A stretch of DNA of 64,000 nt from Stomorhina lunata (GCA_933228675.1 OW121743.1:86289413-86353412), one strand, 5' to 3'; counted from the stretch's first letter, positions 1 to 10,289 are shown. The notes: generated from the sequence alone by a model not told the origin. Program-made: numbers and translations.

Positions 1-335
1 ACGAAAATAAGATGTATAAAGTGTAAAACTTTAAATAAATATATGTATGTAGTCGTTTTGCGAGATATTAAATTATGATATGAAAATAGCATTTTAACCG
101 CGAACATGAAAAGGAAGGAGATGAAATGCGGGAACAAATACTACCATCATTTTCACTGATTAACAAATCCCTAAAAAATATGAACTATGAGTTTATTCCT
201 AATAAAATACATTCAAGTAAAAACTGTATCGTCTATTACGTAGGGTCCGCAACAGTTCATTTATGGATTTTTGGTGAAACTGGAAATTTTAAAATATTTT
301 TTAAAAGCTGTTTTGTAATCCTCTGATTTTCTTCT
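1..335 (+). repeat. Old interspersed repeat R1, left half of copy 1
   Basis: This segment aligns by eye with 60349-60665: shared blocks include 'cgttttgcgagatatta', 'aaggaggagatgaaat' versus 'gaggaaggagatgaaatt', 'gtccgcaacagttcat' and 'ttaaaagctgtttt'. The match resumes at about 1650 after an inserted element. The 66-codon frame at 126-326 lies inside it but is not preserved in the other copy, so I do not call it a gene. The family is not recognised; it carries a recurring TAGCGTCCGTCACAG motif. Confidence 0.7.
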
Positions 336-454
336 ACCCAGCAAAACTTTGGTAATGGCAAGTACTCTGATAACTGGTTACCTTGTAACGACTACAACAT
401 ACCATCCGAATAAATAATAAGTTATTACAGAAGTACTTATTTGTAATTAAGATG

Positions 455-530
455 GTAATTTAAACTGAATGGCCCCGGTTCAAATCCCACCAAGGGCAAC
501 AATTTTTTTTAGTTTTTTTTTTTTTATTAA
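455..530 (+). repeat. tRNA-like fragment with B box
   Basis: GGTTCAAATCC at about 478-488 is a perfect fit to the RNA polymerase III B box, followed by 'caccaagggcaac' and a T-rich tail. A good A box is not evident upstream, so this is a decayed tRNA-derived SINE or a tRNA 3' half, not a functional tRNA gene. Confidence 0.45.
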
Positions 531-648
531 AAGAGTATTTTTAAATGATTTTTGAATTTTAAGAACTTTAATATTATCTTCTGTAAAAAAAATTTGTAAA
601 ACTAACTCACGTTAATGAAAAAATACCATCATGAGTCAATTTTGATTA

Positions 649-1100
649 TGTAGGGGATGTTGAATACCAAACACGATTCCAATTGGTCTTAACTTGGTAA
701 GCCCAACTTATCTGGGTCATCCTTCATCTCAACTGTGGACACACACCTCCTCATGGTATCACCCGGGGAGCTAGTTTAACACCCATTAATATTGTGAGTT
801 AACATGTTCCGAGAGTTGTCCCATAAGATCGATAAAAATGTGTTAGGATTACGGGCTAGTAACCCTCTCATGAAAAAAAAATACAATGAAACGGATAAAA
901 TTAGAATTGAAATATCCCACTACCTAATATTAGAGGAGGATGTCCGAAACTTCGATAGAAACACCAAGTAGAGGAACATTTTTCAAAGCTTGGCCTATAA
1001 AATTGGAGAATATTCGCACAAGATCGAAATCCATGGAATTCTAAAATATGCTCGGACTTTGATCTTAACAGGTTGTAACATTTAAGTAAGTAAGAGTCAA
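649..1100 (+). repeat. LINE-derived repeat fragment (family L1a), copy 1
   Basis: Shares an ordered series of blocks with 41013-41465: 'atgtaggggat', 'aactgtgga', 'gggctagtaac', 'tgtccgaaactt(c/t)gat', 'aaattggagaata' and a final 'ggttgtaa'. A third, inverted copy is at 49850-49990. The layout, and the 'attggagaat..cgcaca' stretch resembling the start of an endonuclease domain (IGxWNVRT), suggest the 5' part of a non-LTR retrotransposon. No frame is open. The clade is not determined. Confidence 0.5.
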
Positions 1101-1303
1101 TCTTATGTAAAAACGTATACAAAAAAGAAGATTTAAATTGTTTAAGTTTTAAAATAATTTTAAAAAAGTTTTAAAATAATTACAAAAAATTGAATAAAAA
1201 TATTTTTCCAAAAATTACAACAAAGCAAAAAAAAAGCAGGGAAAAACAAAGTTATTTTCACATGATTTTGGATCTAAAAATAAAAATTGTTTATATTAAT
1301 TAT

Positions 1304-1644
1304 AAGCTGCTAAGTTTTCAACATATGAAGTAGCTCAGTGGAAGAGTCTCTGCCTAGCAGTCGGAGGGTCTGGGTTCGAGCCCCCATGGGATTATAAAAA
1401 AAATTTTGTATTTCGTTTAAAAATATATGTTTTTAATAAAACAACAACAAAAAAGTTGTTGCTGTTGTTGTTGTTGCTTTCAAATTGCTTACCCAAGTCA
1501 TTACTTTTCTGCAATTGGTAAGTACTTGCCTCCAATGACATCCCCATGTTAATGTAATGACTTAAACAGCGAATGAGTAAGTAGTTCGTGTTCAATAGTT
1601 TAACTGTTTAACTCATTATTTGGTAATGAAAAGTTTTACTGGGT
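1304..1644 (+). mobile_element. tRNA-derived SINE-like element, copy 1
   Basis: A pol III A box TAGCTCAGTGG (1331-1341) and B box GGTTCGAGCCC (1373-1383) lie 31 bases apart in a tRNA-like head, followed by an AT-rich stretch, a (CAA)n/(GTT)n segment and a ~180-bp body ending ...AGTTTTACTGGGT. A second copy (20203-20530) is colinear over the whole ~330 bp, which shows an interspersed unit and not a tRNA gene. The anticodon arm does not fold with a 7-base loop. It would be mobilised by a LINE in trans; none with a matching tail is visible here. Confidence 0.7.
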
Positions 1645-1649
1645 GTATT

Positions 1650-1960
1650 TCAAGTACTTACATTTTTTTATTACTATGACCGATTTGATGAAAATTACTA
1701 AAATACTTAATAAAAAAAAGGTCACTTCTATTTTTGTAGCGTCCGTCACAGCAGATTAAAAGCGAATTTCTTTTTCCTCCAAAACAAATATGTAAATAAA
1801 AAAATGTCATTCGATAGCACAATCGTTGGTCAATTATTCTCAGAAATCTGTGCATAGATATCTAGTGCAGAACGACAATGGGATACATTTAAGTACAACA
1901 AAATCCATACAAATCTATCGTCGTCACGCAGGATTTGCCCATATGGGTTTATTCAAATCA
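1650..1960 (+). repeat. R1 copy 1, right half
   Basis: Continues the alignment with 60690-60965: 'atgaccgatttgatgaaaatta', GTAGCGTCCGTCACAGC (1735), 'ctttttcctccaaaac', 'ttcgatagcacaatcg', 'tcagaaatctgtgc' and 'gcaggatttgcccatat'. A frame conserved in the other copy reads M-P/S-FDSTI...FSEICA, with a stop here after EICA. It is therefore a decayed fragment of an unrecognised element. Confidence 0.65.
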
Positions 1961-3105
1961 AGACTTTTGTATTCGATTTTTTCTTTTCGTTTTTAACATT
2001 ATTAAAAAAATCCAAATATGAAACGAAAGAATGCACTAAGAAGTAAAATAGTTACTGAATGTTAAAATATTGCATTTCTCTAGTCTATAAAAAATAGAAT
2101 TCGAAACAAAAAACTTTAAAAATTCATAATTTAACCCATATTTCACTGCTGTTAAACTTATTTGAACTTTTTACTATGTTTCCTGTTTCTACATGTACAA
2201 AGAAAAATACAAAAATAATATTATTTGAAATTCGAAAACGAAATTCTAGAAGAACAAAAACGCTATTACCGTTACAAGGAAAAAAAATGCAGGAAAAAAC
2301 AATATTAAAGGAAAACAACAAAAACCCAGAAACTGCAAAAATACAAGATGTTTAGTATTTCTGTATTCTTATTGTAAAAAAATGAACTGTAATGAAAAAA
2401 CATTTTGTAAACTTCCTTCCACTTATAAAAGCGTTGAAGTACAGAAATTCTGGATTTTTAAATAAAAAATCTTCATTCGAGGTCACTGAGTTTATTAAAA
2501 AGTTGAATTAAGTAGTTTTCAGCATGATTTTGCAGTTCCAATTTTTCCGCCATTAAATCGTTTTTGTTTAAGGTTTCTTTTAATGTGGCTTATCTTAAAT
2601 CTGCTTATAATGCAAGAAGGTCTTGTTAATAAATTTAATAAGATTAAGCTCGAATATTTTAAATCTGAAGGACTCTTTTTTCAGAACATACATATTTCCA
2701 TACAATTTAGAATATGTAAACTAGAGTTGGTTGATTTGTATGGGAGCCAAAAAACGCTAAATACGTATAGCAAAATCTGCACCTGATTTTAAGTAATTTT
2801 CCTAAGAAACCAGGCGTCTAAAATGAAAACCTAGCTATCGCTGCGAGGCCTGTAAATAATCACATCCTACACTTTGATTAGAACTTCGGAAAAATAGTTT
2901 TTGATATAATTCGATATTTTGAAAACCAATAATGGTATCTTAATAGAAGGTTCAGAAAGCTCATTTCCTCTTCTCCTACAGTTTCAAATTTAAACCTGAT
3001 TTGATAAGTAGTTTATAAAAGTTATAAAGCTAAAACTATACAATTCATCAAACAAATAATTCTACAATAACTGAATGAACCATAGTTTTAAAGCTAAAAT
3101 AAAGT
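1961..3105. other. AT-rich sequence without recognised feature
   Basis: No repeat, RNA or convincing exon was recognised. The 60-70 codon frames here have no family resemblance and no codon structure beyond chance for such AT-rich DNA. Confidence 0.5.
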
Positions 3106-3106
3106 G

Positions 3107-3200
3107 GGTGATGTGCCTTAGTTGGTTAGCACTTCGACACAATATCACGGCATAATATCACATTGAGCCTAGGTTCGATCCCTGGTCTCGACAACATCAA
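3107..3200 (+). repeat. tRNA-derived SINE head, second type
   Basis: A near-consensus A box TGCCTTAGTTGG (3114-3125), followed by 'ttagcac', and a perfect B box GGTTCGATCCC (3172-3182) are spaced as in a tRNA. The stretch between is unlike an anticodon arm ('atatcacggcataatatcac'). The sequence differs from the SINE at 1304-1644, so it is a separate family or a tRNA pseudogene. No 3' body could be confirmed from a second copy in this window. Confidence 0.55.
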
Positions 3201-3623
3201 TTTCTGTAATTATTAATTTATATTAAAATTATAACGATAAATAAACAAAATTGGCTGTAGAACAAAAAAGCTTAAACAAATGCGTCTAAATAACAACAAA
3301 TGTCAAAAGTTCACTGTTCTAAAAATAGATATGAGTGTTGAATAATATAAAGCTTTATCTCTCCCTTTCAACACTTTTCGTTTCAATACTATCCCCTTTC
3401 CAAAGAAGGTAACCCAATTCGTATATACTCTATATAGAATTGTATAGGCAGTATTTGCCTGAGTGTTACTTCTCTTTTCAAAAAAAAAAAAAAAAACACA
3501 AGATATGCCCATTTTTATACAAAAAATCCATTTTTGATGCAAGCCATTTATTAAGGATCTTAAAATTGTTTTCAAGAGAAAGTTACATTACGTGTTAAGA
3601 AAAAGGGATTGAAATGTAAATAA

Positions 3624-4115
3624 TAGCCCATTCACATTAAGCTCGAAAACTAGTTAAAGTAGTTTTCGCCTAAAAACAATATTGAAAACTTAAGTTTTCA
3701 CATACAAAACGAAAACTCCTTCCGTATGAGTTTCAACGAAAACTTATTTGAAAACTATTAAAATACCAATACAACACTGAGTTCATATCATTTATTACAA
3801 CTCCGATTCAGAAAAATGGGAAAATATCAAAAATAAATGTCAGAAAATGAAATATAAAAAAACAATAAATTTAATATTAAAAATTTCTGCAAAAACATAA
3901 TTAATATGACGAAAAATTTTTTATTTTATTGTTTTTAAATGCAATTTAATAATTCTAAAGTATTTGGTGTTCGATTTTTAAAATTAAACGCAATTAATGA
4001 ATGAATTTCTAACGAAAACTTACGAAGTGCCAAATTTTCATAATGTGAATGGTAAAGTTTTCGATGGTGTTTTCATTTCCGAAAACACATAAAAACTTAT
4101 AGTGTGAATGGGCTA
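3624..4115. mobile_element. MITE with TAGCCCATTCACA ends (Harbinger-like TSD)
   Basis: Both ends read TAGCCCATTCACA (left) and its inverse (right), flanked by TAA on each side (3621-3623 and 4116-4118). A 3-bp TAA/TTA duplication is typical of PIF/Harbinger elements. The interior is rich in CGAAAACT-type subterminal motifs in both orientations. There is no coding capacity at 492 bp. The superfamily call is inference from the target duplication only. Confidence 0.6.
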
Positions 4116-4559
4116 TAATGTCGTAAAAGAAAAGTGATGAAATTTTTCAACTCAGTAGCATGTGCATCGAATAATCTTGATGACGATTTAATTAAGATGC
4201 AGAATTTGGGTTTAAGTCTGCAGAATATAAAAAAATAAGTTAATCTCGTATACAGTTTAGGAGATATCAGGAAATCCAAAAAGCTCTACAAAATTCAGTG
4301 TTTTCGTTTTTCTTCGAACGAAAACTAAGTTGGCTCTGTACTGCTCGGTACTCATACCATAACCTTGTGAAAGAAAAGAGTCTTTTCTTTAGATTGAGCT
4401 TAAAAAAATTCACCTAAATTTAACGATAGTAAAACAAAGTTCAAAATTTTCTGAAAAAAGTAATATAAATTATTATACTTAATTTAAGCAAAAAGTGTTG
4501 CAGTCGTTTAGGCGTAACTTTTTAATCAAATTGAATTTAAGTGTAAGTCTCGTGTGTGT

Positions 4560-5280
4560 CGACGGATTTTAACCAAAATTAGTAGAACTGTTTTTTTTGG
4601 GTCAACCAATACATGTGTGCTAAATTTTATTAAATTCTTTTGAGAATTGTGGCTTATTTATATTGAGAAGAAAATAAGTGAAAAATGTGGCTCCAAAGCA
4701 AGTACTCTAATGAATGTATGGGTTTGAACCAAAATTAGTTGAGCTTTTTATTGGATAGACTTATAGAAGAGTGCTAAATTTTTTCAAATTCTGTTGAGAA
4801 TTCGGGCTTATATTTAAGAACAATAATAAGTGAAAAATTGGGATCCGAAGCTGGTACCTCATAGAGTGAATGGATCTCAAACAAAATTGGTATCTTTTCT
4901 TGTATCAATTAATAGACTTGTGCAGAATTTTTTTTGTTTAATTTTGATGAAAATTGCGGCTTATACATTGAAAAACAAAATAGTAAAAAATGAGGGTCCA
5001 AGGCAGGCACACAAGGGGCGTTCTGATTTTAACCAAAATTAATAGAGCTCTTCCTTTATTAACTAATGTTTTAAATTTCATTAAATTCTGTCAAGAACTG
5101 CGACTTGTACATTGAAAGGAAAAATTAAGGCAGATACCTCAACGAGTCGACGAATTTTTACCAAAATTAGTAGACCTCTTTTTTGAATTATTTATAATTG
5201 CGACTTGTACATTGAGTAAAAAAATAGGTGAAAAAATGGGGACCCAAGGTAGGTACCCCAAGGAATCGATGGATTTCGAT
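4560..5280 (+). repeat. Tandem array, ~130-155 bp unit, five copies
   Basis: '(a)ccaaaattagtagaact'-like starts recur at about 4569, 4724, 4875, 5029 and 5158 (spacings about 155, 151, 154 and 129). Each unit also has 'ctaaatttt.ttaaattctgttgagaattg.ggctta' and 'gtgaaaaatggggacccaaggcaggtacc'. Copies are strongly diverged. An inverted homologous array is at 22838-23400. Confidence 0.75.
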
Positions 5281-5566
5281 CACTTTTCTGATTTTTTACT
5301 TTTTAGTTTTTACTTATATAAAACTCAACAAGTATATAAAGAAATACCATTTAGCGAGTCAAAGATTGCAGCCAGCGACTTTTGTAGTCGGTGTTCTGTG
5401 GGCTGTTTCGTTATAGTAAAGGAACAAACATATTATATTGTTATATTGTTAGCAAGCCATACAGATAAATATTTGAAAAATTTTCTGTTTTATTTCAAAA
5501 AAAAAATATTTTTTAAGTATCTTTTGAATTATTTAGATTCAAAAATTGGTAGTTATATATATTATA

Positions 5567-5930
5567 TTATTGTGAGAATAACCAGCCGCCAAAAGAGTAC
5601 CGATGAATGCATCCAATTCCAATTAGATTAGCTACATTCCAGTTCTTGACTTCAGATTTTCCATGACGATTCGTTTCAGAAATTGTGTATAACAAATGTT
5701 TTGTACACGAAATGTATTGACGTGTACCAGTTCTAATATTTGGCTCATTTTTATACCATAAAGTACCATCTACAAGGAAAAGGATTTTAGGCAGCATAAT
5801 TGTCACTATCAAAAACTTCACTTGGTTCGATAATCAAATAATTTTCGATATTTTGGGCATAATCATCATTTGGCATATAATTTATACTAAGCTACAATAA
5901 TTCAGAGTGGAAATATAGTGCAGTTGCAGT
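5567..5930 (-). pseudogene. Unrecognised ORF relic, copy 1
   Basis: On the minus strand this encodes an 84-codon frame (5821 to 5567) ending ...NWNVANLIGIGCIHRYS-FGGWLFSQ-stop. Upstream, in another frame, is YMPNDDYAQ.IENYL, also present in the other copy (20700-20760), so a frameshift separates the two halves. The shared peptide includes LLYTISETN, GKS.V.NWNVANLIGIG and CIHRYS. Differences between the copies in this stretch are mostly amino-acid changing, so there is no sign of constraint since they split. I do not recognise the family; a transposon-encoded protein or a captured gene tail are both possible. Confidence 0.45.
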
Positions 5931-6001
5931 AAACAAACGCAAAAAATATTAAAAAATGCAAATAAAATATAAAATTCTTCATACAAACTACAAGTGTATC
6001 T

Positions 6002-6212
6002 GTCCAGATACATGCGCTTCGTATGTGATGTGTTGCTGAAAAAACCAAATAAATTGTTTTTGTTGTTATTTTTAAAATTTTTTTTTCATAAAACGATAGC
6101 TAACAATATTTGTAGAGGATATCTGGAGACTCAAACAGCTACCTGCTTTATAAATTTATTAAAATCACTGTTAAACTCTTAAATGATCTGGCCAGATACA
6201 TGCGCAAGGTTA
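6002..6212. repeat. Short direct repeat flanking 170 bp
   Basis: TCCAGATACATGCGC at about 6004-6018 and GGCCAGATACATGCGC at about 6190-6206 form a ~14-bp direct repeat around an AT-rich 170-bp segment. This could be a target duplication of an unrecognised insertion. Confidence 0.35.
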
Positions 6213-6237
6213 TTTCCTTTGAAACCGACTTTCAACT

Positions 6238-6325
6238 ATATTAATTTGTGTTCTCTTAGGAGTTCAGAAAATCCAATAACAGATTTTGAACTCCTAAGAC
6301 TTCAGGTATAATGAACACAAAATTA
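6238..6325. repeat. Imperfect hairpin / foldback
   Basis: 'cttaggagttcagaaaatc' pairs with 'gattttgaactcctaag' around a short loop, and the outer 'tttgtgttc' pairs with 'gaacacaaa'. No coding frame; a small foldback or MITE relic. Confidence 0.5.
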
Positions 6326-6329
6326 AAGT

Positions 6330-7620
6330 GCCGCAATAATAAGTGGAACCAATAATAGCCTATAAATATTTAGATTATGTGGCTAAAACTTACATTCTCA
6401 TATTAAAGTTTCAACTTTTTTAAAAGTTTTCTGTAAAATCTGCACAATTCCTTTTACTCTTCTAAATATGGAGATACCTACAAAAGTATATATGTATATA
6501 ATCTGTTAAAACTATTTTCTATTTTTACCACAATCTTTTGTCAATACATCCTTTTTTTCCTTTTCTTACCACAAAAAAATGACTAACTATTTTCTAAATT
6601 TCTTTGTCTGTTCATTGTACTTAAGTGCCTCTTGTATGTATATGTCATAAGCTTACAAATGTTTCCAGTCACTTTACCAAATATTTGAGGATTTTCGACT
6701 AGAATTCTGTACTTAAACCACAATGATATTTGCCCTCGTCTAAGAAGTCTACATAAATATAATTAACAAATACGACTTGATATGAATTTAGTCTTCAGAT
6801 AATCAATAGAGTGTAAGGATATGCGGGTGACATATAAGGTATTCGAAGATGTGAGAACGTTTCTAGGTTACAAAATGAAATTGATGATATTTAAGTCAAA
6901 ATGATTTCAAAATTTACAGGATATTAATGTCTGAATAAAACAATCATTGACTATGGGTAAATAATATTCAATTAGTAGTAAAATGACAAAAGGTGAAATG
7001 AATGCTTATAGACTTAAATTGTAAGAGAAACTGGGTAATGTTAGTTATATAAATTTTAATAAAAGAAAAGTTTTTTTCTTGTCGTTAAATACAATATATT
7101 CTATCTATCTAATATATTCTAACTTTTTGGTTTTTGTTAAATATGGAAATAAAGCTGAATAAACTCCTTATCTCCTGTCTTCTTAATATCACAACTGTCA
7201 TTTATGTTGGTTTCTAGATAATTTCAAATTAAAGCTAAAGGCATTTTATTCAACAATACATAAGAGTGAGTTAAAAGAGATTTGAAATTTCTTCTTTGGA
7301 CATTCTTAAATAAATATTTAGGTTATCAAAGGAATTTCTAACGAAACTTCTTAATTACTAACAGACACACCGAAATACAGGAAGACAGACAGTTATGCTG
7401 AGTTATAGTTTTTGTCGCAAATGTTTTTTTAAGTGTCTCTGGTTAGCTTTGACCAGCAGTTCAAATATAAATTATCATTTCTAAGATCTATTTGAATAGA
7501 ACCAAATGGTTACTCTATGTTATACAGGGAGAAAACTGAACATTAAAATCGTCGGCAAAGTTTCCAGTTTTTACACTTTTAACTAAAATAGCTATTTTTT
7601 CAATGTGTAATTCTCTTCTT
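6330..7620. other. AT-rich sequence without recognised feature
   Basis: No repeat with a partner in this window, no RNA gene and no credible exon were seen. Confidence 0.45.
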
Positions 7621-7810
7621 TTTATTATTTTATCAAACACTTTTCTGTAGAAATTTTTTTTTTCAAAAATTTTTCTGCAGTAAATTTTTATATCAAAAAA
7701 TTTTCTGTGTATAATTTTTGATCAAAAATTTTTCTATAGAAATTTTTTTTTCCAAAAATTTTTATATAGAAAATTTTTTTAATAACAATTTTTCTAAAGA
7801 AAATTTTTTT

Positions 7811-8035
7811 TTGAAAAATTAGGATTTATCAGGCTTGAGTTCATTTTTAATTTTCAAATTATTAATTTGAAAATTTGAAAGTAATAATGTGGAGAAAAAC
7901 TGAAAAAATTATTTTTGAACGCGGCTAGTGGATTGCAATTTCTGTCCCACCACAGGACGTCATCAGCACTTAGCGCCCTCGACCACAGTCGAGTTATAAA
8001 AATGAACTCAAGCCTGATAAATCCTAATTTTTCAA
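7811..8035. mobile_element. 225-bp foldback element with perfect 39-bp arms
   Basis: The 39 bases from 7811 (starting TTGAAAAATTAGGATTTATC) recur exactly inverted at 7997-8035. The ~147-bp loop is less AT-rich and contains the hammerhead-like motif (7921-7976, minus strand) and a perfect CTCGAC-CACA-GTCGAG hairpin (7978-7993). The perfect arms amid a heavily diverged satellite suggest a recent insertion or recent arm conversion. No target duplication could be fixed because the host sequence is repetitive. Confidence 0.8.
7921..7976 (-). ncRNA. Candidate type I hammerhead ribozyme (HHR-2)
   Basis: Read on the minus strand: helix I 5' strand GCGCUAAGUG; core CUGAUGA (7966-7960); helix II GUCC/GGAC with a UGUGGUG loop; core GAAA (7942-7939); short helix III AUU-GC-AAU; cleavage triplet ending UC; helix I 3' strand CACUAGCCGC. 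Helix I gives seven Watson-Crick pairs, one wobble and two mismatches over ten positions. The weak point is the helix II closing position: C opposite A, where a G-C pair is usual, so activity may be reduced. All other core bases fit. It is unrelated in sequence to the Penelope-linked hammerheads elsewhere in the window. Confidence 0.6.
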
Positions 8036-10289
8036 TTAATTCAATTTAAAGTTCGAATAATTAATTCCCAAAAAATTTTTTTTAACAAAAGTTTTTCTAA
8101 AGAAAATTTTTTTATCAAACATTTTTTCATATACAATTTTTTCATGAAATTTTTTTTTATCTATAGAAATTTTTTTTATCAAAAATTTTTTTACCAAAAA
8201 TTTCTCTATAGATAATTTTTTTGTCAAAAACTTTTCTATAGAAAATTCTTTATCAAAAATTTTTAAATATAATTTTTTTTTTGATCAAAAATTTGTCTAT
8301 AGAAAATTTTGTATCAAAAATAGAAAATTTTTTTATCAAAAATTTTTTTATAGAAAATTTTTCGTCAAAAAATTTTCTATAGAATTTTTTTTATCAAAAA
8401 TGTTTCTATAGAATTTTTTTTATCAAAATGTTTCTATAGAAATTTTTGATTATCAAAAGTGTTTCTATAGAAATTTTTTTTAACAGAAATTTTTCTGTAG
8501 AAAATTTTTTTCTCAAAAATTTCTAAAGAAAATTTGTTTATAAAAAATGTTTCTACATAAAATTTTTTATCAAAAATTTTTTTACCAAAAATTTTTCTCT
8601 TGATAATTTTTTGGTCAAAAATGTTTCTATAGAAAATTCTTTATTAAAAAATTTGCAATAGAATTTTATTTTATGAAAAATTTGCCTATAGAAAATTTTG
8701 TAATCAAAAATTTTTTTATAAATATAAAAAAGTTTTTCATCAAAAATTTTTCCGTAGAAAATTTTTTTGTCAAAAAATTTTCTATAGAATTTTTTTTTAT
8801 CAAAAATTTTTCTATAGAAATTTTTGGTTATCAAAAATGTTTCTATAAAAATTTTTTTTAACAAAAATTTTTCTGTAGAAAATATTTTTCTCAAAAATTT
8901 TTCTGAAAGAAATTAATTTTCTATAGAAATTTTTTTTTATCAAAAATTTTCAAAGAAGGTTTGTTTATGAAAAATTTTTCTATAGAAAATCTCTTTATCA
9001 AAAATTTTTCTACAGAAAATTTCTTTATCGAAAGTTTTTCCATAGAAAATTTTTTTTGTCAAAAATTTTTCCATAGAAATTTTTTTTTGTCAAAAATTTT
9101 CCCATAGAAAATTCTTTATTAAAAGTTTTTCATAGTGTACAAAAACTTTGTTATCAAAAATTTTTCTATAGATATAAAAAAAGTTTTTTTGTTATCAACA
9201 ATTTTTTATAAAATTTTTTTACAAAAAAATATTTCTATCGAAAATTTTTCTTTGAAAAAAAACTATTAATGAAAATTATTCTCGAGAAAATATTTCGATA
9301 GAAAAATATTTTTTTGAAATTTTTTTTTAGAAAATTTTCGATAAAAAAGAATCTTATCGAAAAATTTTCTGAAGAAAAATATTTTTATCAAAAATTTTTC
9401 TATAGAAATTTTTTTATAAAAAAGTTTTCTATAGAAGTGTTTTTATCAAAATTTTTCTGTAGGAAATTTCTTTATCAAAAATTTTTTCATAGAAAATATT
9501 TTTATCAGAAATTTTTCTGTAAGAAAGATTTTTGTCAAAAATGTTTTTATAGATTTTTTTTTATCAAAATGTTTTTTTACTAAAAATTTTTCTATAGAAA
9601 ATTTTTTTATCAACAACTTTTCTATTGAAAATTCTTAATCAAAATATTTTCAATAGAAAATTTTTTTTTATCAAAAATTTGTCTAAAAATTTTTATGAAT
9701 AATTTTTCCATAGAAATTTTTTTAGAATTTTTTTCTTAGAATTTTTTTTTTATCAAAAATTTTTCTATAGAATTTTTTTGTCAAAAAATTTTGAATAGAA
9801 AATCTTTATCAGAAACTTTTTATTACAACATTTTTTATCAAAAATTTGTCTATAAAAAATTTTGTTATCAAAAATTTATCAATAGATATAAAAAACTTTT
9901 TGATCAAAAATTTTTCTATAGAAAATTTTTTTTATACAATATTTTCTATAAAAAATTTTTTAATCAGAAGTTTTTATAAATTTTTTTGCAAAAACTATTT
10001 CTTTTGTTAATTCTGAAAAAAAATTTTATCAAAAATTTGTCTCGAGAAAATTGTTTTTGAAAAAATTTTTCGATTGAAAAATATTTTTTTTTTTTAAATT
10101 TTTACAGAAAAAACTTTTATTGAAAATTTTCTATAAAAAAAAAATCATCGAAAAATTTTTCAAAGAAAAATATTTTTATCAAAAATTTTTCTATAAAAAA
10201 CTGTTTGTATCGAAAATAACTAAAAACAAATTTGTCTTAAAAATATATAAAATTTAAATAGTTTAATATTAGAATTAATTTTTGTTTCG

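Larger units (their letters stand above)
336..1644. mobile_element. TIR-bounded insertion inside repeat R1
   Basis: The segment begins ACCCAGCAAAACTTT and ends with the inverse of ACCCAGTAAAACTTT (14 of 15 bases). It splits R1 exactly where copy 2 (60665-60690) runs on uninterrupted, so copy 2 behaves as an approximate empty site. It holds a B-box-containing tRNA-like stretch near 470-500, a LINE-derived fragment (649-1100) and a SINE-like unit (1304-1644). No transposase is visible, so it would be non-autonomous. No clear target duplication is seen because about 7 bases of R1 are missing at the junction. An alternative is two or more independent insertions that share an end motif. Confidence 0.5.
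4119..5960 (+). mobile_element. Composite element H2, copy 1 (with 150-bp tandem repeats)
   Basis: Colinear, in the opposite orientation, with 20610-25250: shared blocks are 'aaaagtgatgaaattttt...actcagtag', 'aatcttgatg', 'aaactaagttggctc', 'gttcaaaattttctgaaaaaag', 'tgcagtcgtttaggcgta' versus its inverse, the ~150-bp tandem repeats, and the ORF relic at 5567-5850. Same order in both copies implies one ancestral unit. The tandem core resembles those of nonautonomous Helentron-type elements, but no terminal hairpin was identified, so the class is open. Confidence 0.55.
7640..10220. repeat. Diverged ~29-30 bp A/T satellite (SatA), largest block
   Basis: An irregular tandem of the pattern 'tttttctatagaaaa' + 'tttttttatcaaaaa'. 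Each unit contains the near-palindrome TTTTTCTATAGAAAAA. The ~30-bp period is close to a multiple of three, which is why long frames of the type K/F-I-K-N-F-S-I-E-N-F appear on both strands; these are not genes. Unit length drifts (about 27-31) and copies differ by many substitutions, so the block is old. It is interrupted by a foldback at 7811-8035. Confidence 0.9.

Noticed and set aside
1322..1390. Functional tRNA gene
   Set aside because: A and B boxes are good, but the anticodon arm does not form a 7-base loop, and the same sequence recurs at 20.2 kb with a shared ~250-bp non-tRNA body, so it is a SINE-like unit.
5212..5631. 139-codon frame as a gene
   Set aside because: It runs through a tandem repeat into AT-rich sequence and overlaps the minus-strand ORF relic; no domain, splice or codon support.
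8036..9979. Long K/I/F/N-rich frames on both strands (also at 15.1-15.6, 16.4, 32.0-33.5 kb)
   Set aside because: They are translations of a ~30-bp satellite whose period is close to a multiple of three; frames appear on both strands and have no composition or homology of real proteins.
7640..10220. Array of transcription terminators or hairpin RNAs from TTTTTCTATAGAAAAA palindromes
   Set aside because: The palindrome is intrinsic to the satellite unit and heavily mutated; nothing ties it to transcription.
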